Assembly: GCA_002320485.1 (NCBI GenBank)
Contig: DCKW01000047.1
Coordinates: 1 to 16,956 of the forward strand
DNA: 16,956 nucleotides
Source of the DNA: Micavibrio sp. UBA1664
GTDB lineage: Bacteria; Pseudomonadota; Alphaproteobacteria; Micavibrionales; UBA1664
Direction: 5' to 3'
Within the stretch, counting starts at the first letter, position 1. Each line of letters starts with the position of its first letter. Positions 14,109 to 16,956 of this stretch are shown here, one piece after another. Under the pieces are notes generated by a model that saw nothing but the letters and a program-made list of their open reading frames with translations, made no database searches and was not told where the DNA came from. A program made the position numbers and the translations under genes.

Positions 14109-14772
14109 ATCCTTTCCATTTTTTATAGATGACAGGAACAAGTGCGACGCAACCAAGCAATCCCATTGACAAGACCAGATCACCGGACACCAAATCCGCA
14201 GGATTATCCACCTGGCCAAGCGACCGTCCGACATTCACATAGATCAATGTGCCGGGGAAAATACCAAAAGCCGTCGTCCATATATAGGTTTTTGTTTTTA
14301 TATTAAAAAAGGCTGGGACAATATTGACAAGAAAGAACGGGAACAGCGGAACCAGTCTTAAAAACAATAAATATCCTACGGCATTCTCGCGCATGTCCGC
14401 CTCAATTTTTTGATAAAGCTTGCCGGCCTTTTCCTTTAAAACCTGCCCCATAGATGTTTTGGCAACCGTAAATATGATTGTCGCCCCGAATGTCGCCGAG
14501 GCCACGACAATAAGCGTGCCCGTCACTAAGCCGAATAGAAACCCTGCCGTCATCGTCAGCAGACTTGCAAACGGTAGGGAAAGCGCGACAACCGATGTAT
14601 ATATCATGGAAAATATCAAAACTGCCAAGAACGGGTTTTGGTTAACAGCCTGTTGGAATTGTTCTTTGCGGTCTACAATCTCCGCCGGATTCAAATAGTC
14701 ATAGGCCCCGCTGAACCAAAACAGGGCAAATAATAAGGCGATTACAACGGGCGGCACCAGTTTTTTCATCAT
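14089..14772 (-). CDS. TVP38/TMEM64 family (VTT domain) inner-membrane protein
   Basis: The 227-aa membrane protein has about five or six hydrophobic spans (near 5-22, 48-70, 75-105, 130-155, 160-185 and 195-215). It carries the family's marks: the SLPFASLLTMTAGFLFG segment (65-81) with its Gly-rich re-entrant look, and FLRLVPLFPFFLVNIVPAFF (138-157). The family is related to DedA and to eukaryotic VTT scramblases, suggesting lipid or small-solute transport across the inner membrane. The start has GGAAGGAAAG upstream. Its 3' end overlaps the oxidoreductase gene, and fused or adjacent pairs of these two are, as I recall, common, so they probably act together. Confidence 0.88.
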   Translation of the reverse strand: MMKKLVPPVVIALLFALFWFSGAYDYLNPAEIVDRKEQFQQAVNQNPFLAVLIFSMIYTSVVALSLPFASLLTMTAGFLFGLVTGTLIVVASATFGATIIFTVAKTSMGQVLKEKAGKLYQKIEADMRENAVGYLLFLRLVPLFPFFLVNIVPAFFNIKTKTYIWTTAFGIFPGTLIYVNVGRSLGQVDNPADLVSGDLVLSMGLLGCVALVPVIYKKWKGYVRVKS

Positions 14773-14819
14773 GTTATCGCTTTCCTTCCTTATGCATTTT
14801 TATTATTCTACACAACGAT

Positions 14820-15914
14820 ATGGCACAATTAAGCAATCTTTTTTTTAAATATCTTGCGCGGGAGTTTCTCGCAAAATTTGCCGTATTTTTCTTTATCCTT
14901 ATCGGTATTGTTTATCTGTTCGATACAATAGAACTGATCCGCAGGGCATCAGGCGATGACATTCCACTGTCAGCCTTGTTCATTCTCGCTCTCTATAAAT
15001 CCCCTGATGTCGGACAACAGATTTTACCGTTTATTACTCTGTTTGCCGCCCTGGCAACCTTTCGCAGCCTTTCCGAAAGACAGGAGTTGGTTTGCATCCG
15101 CGCGGCGGGGCTGTCGGCCTGGCAATTCCTGATTCCGATAATCACAACCACATTTATTATCAGTCTCGCCTACCTGACCATCTTGCACCCGTTATCCGCG
15201 GCATCCATGGGAAAATACGAGTCGTTGCAAAATCTTTATTTCGGGGATGGTGTTGAAACTATTACGGTGATAGATGACGGATTATGGATTCGACAGGAGG
15301 ATAACACCGGAAATTTTATTCTGAAGTCTAGTGAGCTGAATGCCCAGACTTGGACGATGAAGGATGTCACAGTATTTTTCTTTGATGCAGACAATACACA
15401 TATCCAGCGGATCGACGCCAAAACGGCCCATTTAAAAAATGATGAGTGGGTTTTTAATACTGTTTCCGTTCATAGAAAAGGTCAACCGCCGGCCCTCTTG
15501 CCGAGCCTGTCTCTCACAACAACATTAACCACCCAGACCATTACTGAAAGTTTTTCCAATCCGCAAACCATCTCTTTTTGGCGTTTACCCTATTTTATTC
15601 GGGCCGTCCAGAAAACGGGCTTGGAAACAACGGAAATTCACGCTTATTATCAATCCTTACTCGCACAGCCACTCATGTTGATCTCCATGGTTTTCATGGC
15701 GGCGGCCATAGCGTTAAGAACACAAAGAACCTCAGGCCTGACCCCCATTATCATAGGGGGAATAGGGTTTGGCTTTATCGCTTTTTTCCTTTCCGGCTTT
15801 TTAAGAGCGTTGAGTATGGGGCATGATATCCCGATTATAATGGGAAGCTGGGCTGCGCCGGTTTTGATCTTGTTAACAGGCATCACATTTTTGGCGCAAC
15901 TGGAGGACGGATGA
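14820..15914 (+). CDS. lptG: LPS export ABC transporter permease LptG
   Basis: LptG with LptF and the ATPase LptB2 pulls lipopolysaccharide from the inner membrane into the LptC-LptA bridge. The 364 residues match the family. There are three N-terminal spans (about 17-38, 64-82, 101-124), a periplasmic jellyroll domain (about 130-265), and three C-terminal spans (about 275-300, 305-327, 335-360). The cytoplasmic coupling segment SLSERQELVCIRAAGLS after the second span is typical of LptF/LptG. LptF is similar in fold, but the sequence and C-terminal WAAPVLILLTGITFLAQLEDG favour LptG. No lptF adjoins; the upstream neighbour is the divergent TVP38 gene 47 bases away. No good ribosome site is visible. 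Confidence 0.88.
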   Translation: MAQLSNLFFKYLAREFLAKFAVFFFILIGIVYLFDTIELIRRASGDDIPLSALFILALYKSPDVGQQILPFITLFAALATFRSLSERQELVCIRAAGLSAWQFLIPIITTTFIISLAYLTILHPLSAASMGKYESLQNLYFGDGVETITVIDDGLWIRQEDNTGNFILKSSELNAQTWTMKDVTVFFFDADNTHIQRIDAKTAHLKNDEWVFNTVSVHRKGQPPALLPSLSLTTTLTTQTITESFSNPQTISFWRLPYFIRAVQKTGLETTEIHAYYQSLLAQPLMLISMVFMAAAIALRTQRTSGLTPIIIGGIGFGFIAFFLSGFLRALSMGHDIPIIMGSWAAPVLILLTGITFLAQLEDG

Positions 15915-15932
15915 TATTTCAATCAACGCATC

Positions 15933-15961
15933 TTGTTAAATATATATTTATATATTAATAA
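15933..15961 (+). promoter_or_regulatory. Candidate mlaA promoter
   Basis: TTGTTA (15933-15938) and TAATAA (15956-15961) are 17 bases apart within a very A+T-rich stretch. AGGGA follows before the ATG at 15992 and fits a ribosome site. Confidence 0.35.
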
Positions 15962-15991
15962 TAAGATTGATATTAATAGGGATTATAAAAT

Positions 15992-16744
15992 ATGGCATTA
16001 GTAAAAAATTTGGTTTTGGGATTGGCGCTGGCGTCAACTGTTATGGTCGGCGGATGTGCGTCTTCCCGTTCCGATGCGGATTACGGGGAAGTATATGACC
16101 CTTGGGAGCCATATAACCGCGCTGTATTCAAATTTAACGAGGGGGTAGATTACGTTATATTGAACCCTGTTACTGATGTTTATCGTTTTATCGTTCCCGA
16201 TGCTTTTCGCACAGCCATTACAAATTTCCTCAATAACCTGAAATCACCCGTCTATCTTGCCAACGAATTATTGCAGGGTGACTGGCACGGGGCAGGTATT
16301 GTTACACAACGATTTGTGTTTAACACATTCACTGGATTTGGCGGGATTCTTGATACTGCCTCCTGGGAAGGCATAACATACGAACCTGAGGATTTCGGAC
16401 AGACACTGGCAGTGTGGGGTGTTGATTCCGGCCCTTACTTTGTATTGCCGTTTTTCGGACCGTCATCCGTTCGTGATACCTTTGGTATTGCCGGTGATAT
16501 GGCAATGAACCCCGTCAACTGGTACGTGTGGAATAATGATAAGGATGATCTGGGTACAGGGTTATTGGTGGCCACTGTTCTATCTACAAAAGATCAATAT
16601 ATCGATCTGCAACGTAATTTGAAAAAGGATAGTCTGGATTATTATGCCGCTGCGCGTAGTGTTTGGATGCAGCGCAGGAACGCTTTAATCAATGACCGTA
16701 GCACCAATGGCGGTAGTGTTGTTGACTATGACGATTACGAATAA
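15992..16744 (+). CDS. mlaA: Phospholipid-binding outer-membrane lipoprotein MlaA (VacJ)
   Basis: MlaA sits in the inner leaflet of the outer membrane and removes misplaced phospholipids, handing them to MlaC and the MlaFEDB transporter to keep outer-leaflet lipid asymmetry. The 250-aa precursor has a lipoprotein signal peptide with lipobox VGGC ending at Cys22, followed by Ala, so it is expected to be sorted to the outer membrane. The body has the family's landmarks: DPWEPYNRAVFKFNEGVD, a KSPVYLANELLQGDW segment, RFVFNTFTGFGGILDTAS, EDFGQTLAVWGVDSGPY and LPFFGPSSVRD. The C-terminus is polar and rich in Asp/Tyr. No mlaC or mlaFED lies in the window. Confidence 0.95.
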   Translation: MALVKNLVLGLALASTVMVGGCASSRSDADYGEVYDPWEPYNRAVFKFNEGVDYVILNPVTDVYRFIVPDAFRTAITNFLNNLKSPVYLANELLQGDWHGAGIVTQRFVFNTFTGFGGILDTASWEGITYEPEDFGQTLAVWGVDSGPYFVLPFFGPSSVRDTFGIAGDMAMNPVNWYVWNNDKDDLGTGLLVATVLSTKDQYIDLQRNLKKDSLDYYAAARSVWMQRRNALINDRSTNGGSVVDYDDYE

Positions 16745-16756
16745 TATATAAAATAT

Positions 16757-16876
16757 ATGCCTTTATCGGATTTGCACAAAACCAAGCGGAAGAAGAATAT
16801 TGCCATTCTGGCTATTCTGTTTGGTTTTGTCGCCGTGATATGGGCTATTACCATGATCAAAATGGGAATGCAGTAA
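16757..16876 (+). CDS. Small single-span membrane protein, CoxF-like
   Basis: The 39-codon ORF starts 12 bases after the mlaA stop. It has a short basic head (LHKTKRKKN) and one hydrophobic span (about 14-33, ending AVIWAITMIK), with a short MGMQ end, so an N-in topology is expected. The pattern, especially the V-x-x-x-x-x-T-x-x-K/R-M-G ending, is like the tiny proteins found in alphaproteobacterial cytochrome c oxidase operons, often called CoxF, between the haem O synthase gene and ctaG. No cox genes are visible here, but the window ends soon after. It has no clear ribosome site, which lowers confidence. Confidence 0.6.
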   Translation: MPLSDLHKTKRKKNIAILAILFGFVAVIWAITMIKMGMQ

Positions 16877-16930
16877 GCATTTCAATATTCCCTTTTTCGA
16901 ACAACTTTGACCACATACGTTCCATAAAAT

Positions 16931-16955
16931 AACCCCCGCCATAGTGGCAGGGGTT
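16931..16955. terminator. Inverted repeat at window edge, probable terminator
   Basis: AACCCC pairs with GGGGTT and GCCA with TGGC around the loop TAG, with one C/A mismatch. The plus-strand T-run would lie beyond the window. On the minus strand the stem is followed by ATTTTAT, so it could also end a gene entering from the right. Confidence 0.6.
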
Positions 16956-16956
16956 C

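Noticed and set aside
14109..14234. 42-residue N-terminal extension of the flavoprotein
   Set aside because: It would lie wholly within the TVP38 coding region and is unlike the family, which begins just before the GAGSGG motif; 14108 has a ribosome site.
1..16956. CRISPR arrays, tRNA or rRNA genes, transposons, toxin-antitoxin pairs, phage genes
   Set aside because: No regularly spaced repeats, no cloverleaf-like segments, no transposase or integrase motifs and no recognisable toxin-antitoxin families were seen. The pair at 10180-11291 was considered as toxin-antitoxin, but the genes have separate promoters and sizes that do not fit.

Overview
This 17 kb window reads as core chromosome of a Gram-negative alphaproteobacterium of moderate, slightly A+T-leaning base composition. 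The lineage signs are an FzlA-type GST-fold protein, an hsp20 gene with a DUF1150 gene overlapping its stop codon, a CHCC zinc-finger protein related to the complex I subunit NDUFS6, a long-form hibernation factor near rpoN, and a tiny CoxF-like membrane protein. LptG and the lipoprotein MlaA show a double membrane. A deep branch such as Rhodospirillales or Micavibrionales is possible, but the sequence alone does not settle it. No transposase, integrase, tRNA, rRNA, CRISPR array or phage gene was seen.

Layout. 1-186 is the 3' end of serC, and serA follows at 1327-2898, so two steps of serine synthesis sit together. They are separated by about 1.1 kb holding a terminator hairpin, a 49-codon ORF and a gene of unknown function. 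serA is followed closely by a short flavin/NAD(P)H reductase whose stop overlaps the start of recR. Convergent to recR is a Rossmann/SLOG-like protein, divergent from xseA. xseA meets a minus-strand set head on: an uncharacterised 127-aa protein, fzlA and an SDR-family protein. A divergent promoter region separates that set from the CHCC zinc-finger gene. Next come hsp20 and DUF1150, with a probable ROSE-type RNA thermometer over the hsp20 ribosome binding site, ending at a strong bidirectional terminator shared with hpf.

The hpf-rpoN neighbourhood, normally contiguous in Proteobacteria, is interrupted here by two plus-strand genes of unknown function, each with its own recognisable promoter. 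Upstream of rpoN on the same strand are a pyridine-nucleotide-disulphide oxidoreductase without the usual catalytic His, and a TVP38/VTT-domain membrane protein. These two genes overlap by 20 bases. The right end holds lptG without lptF, mlaA, and a 39-aa single-span membrane protein, with an inverted repeat at the edge of the window.

Most of the window is ordinary housekeeping DNA. The parts least explained by known families are the insert between serC and serA, the two-gene insert between hpf and rpoN, and the SLOG-like gene. The best-supported regulatory element is the hsp20 thermometer. I did not see a clear new multi-gene system.
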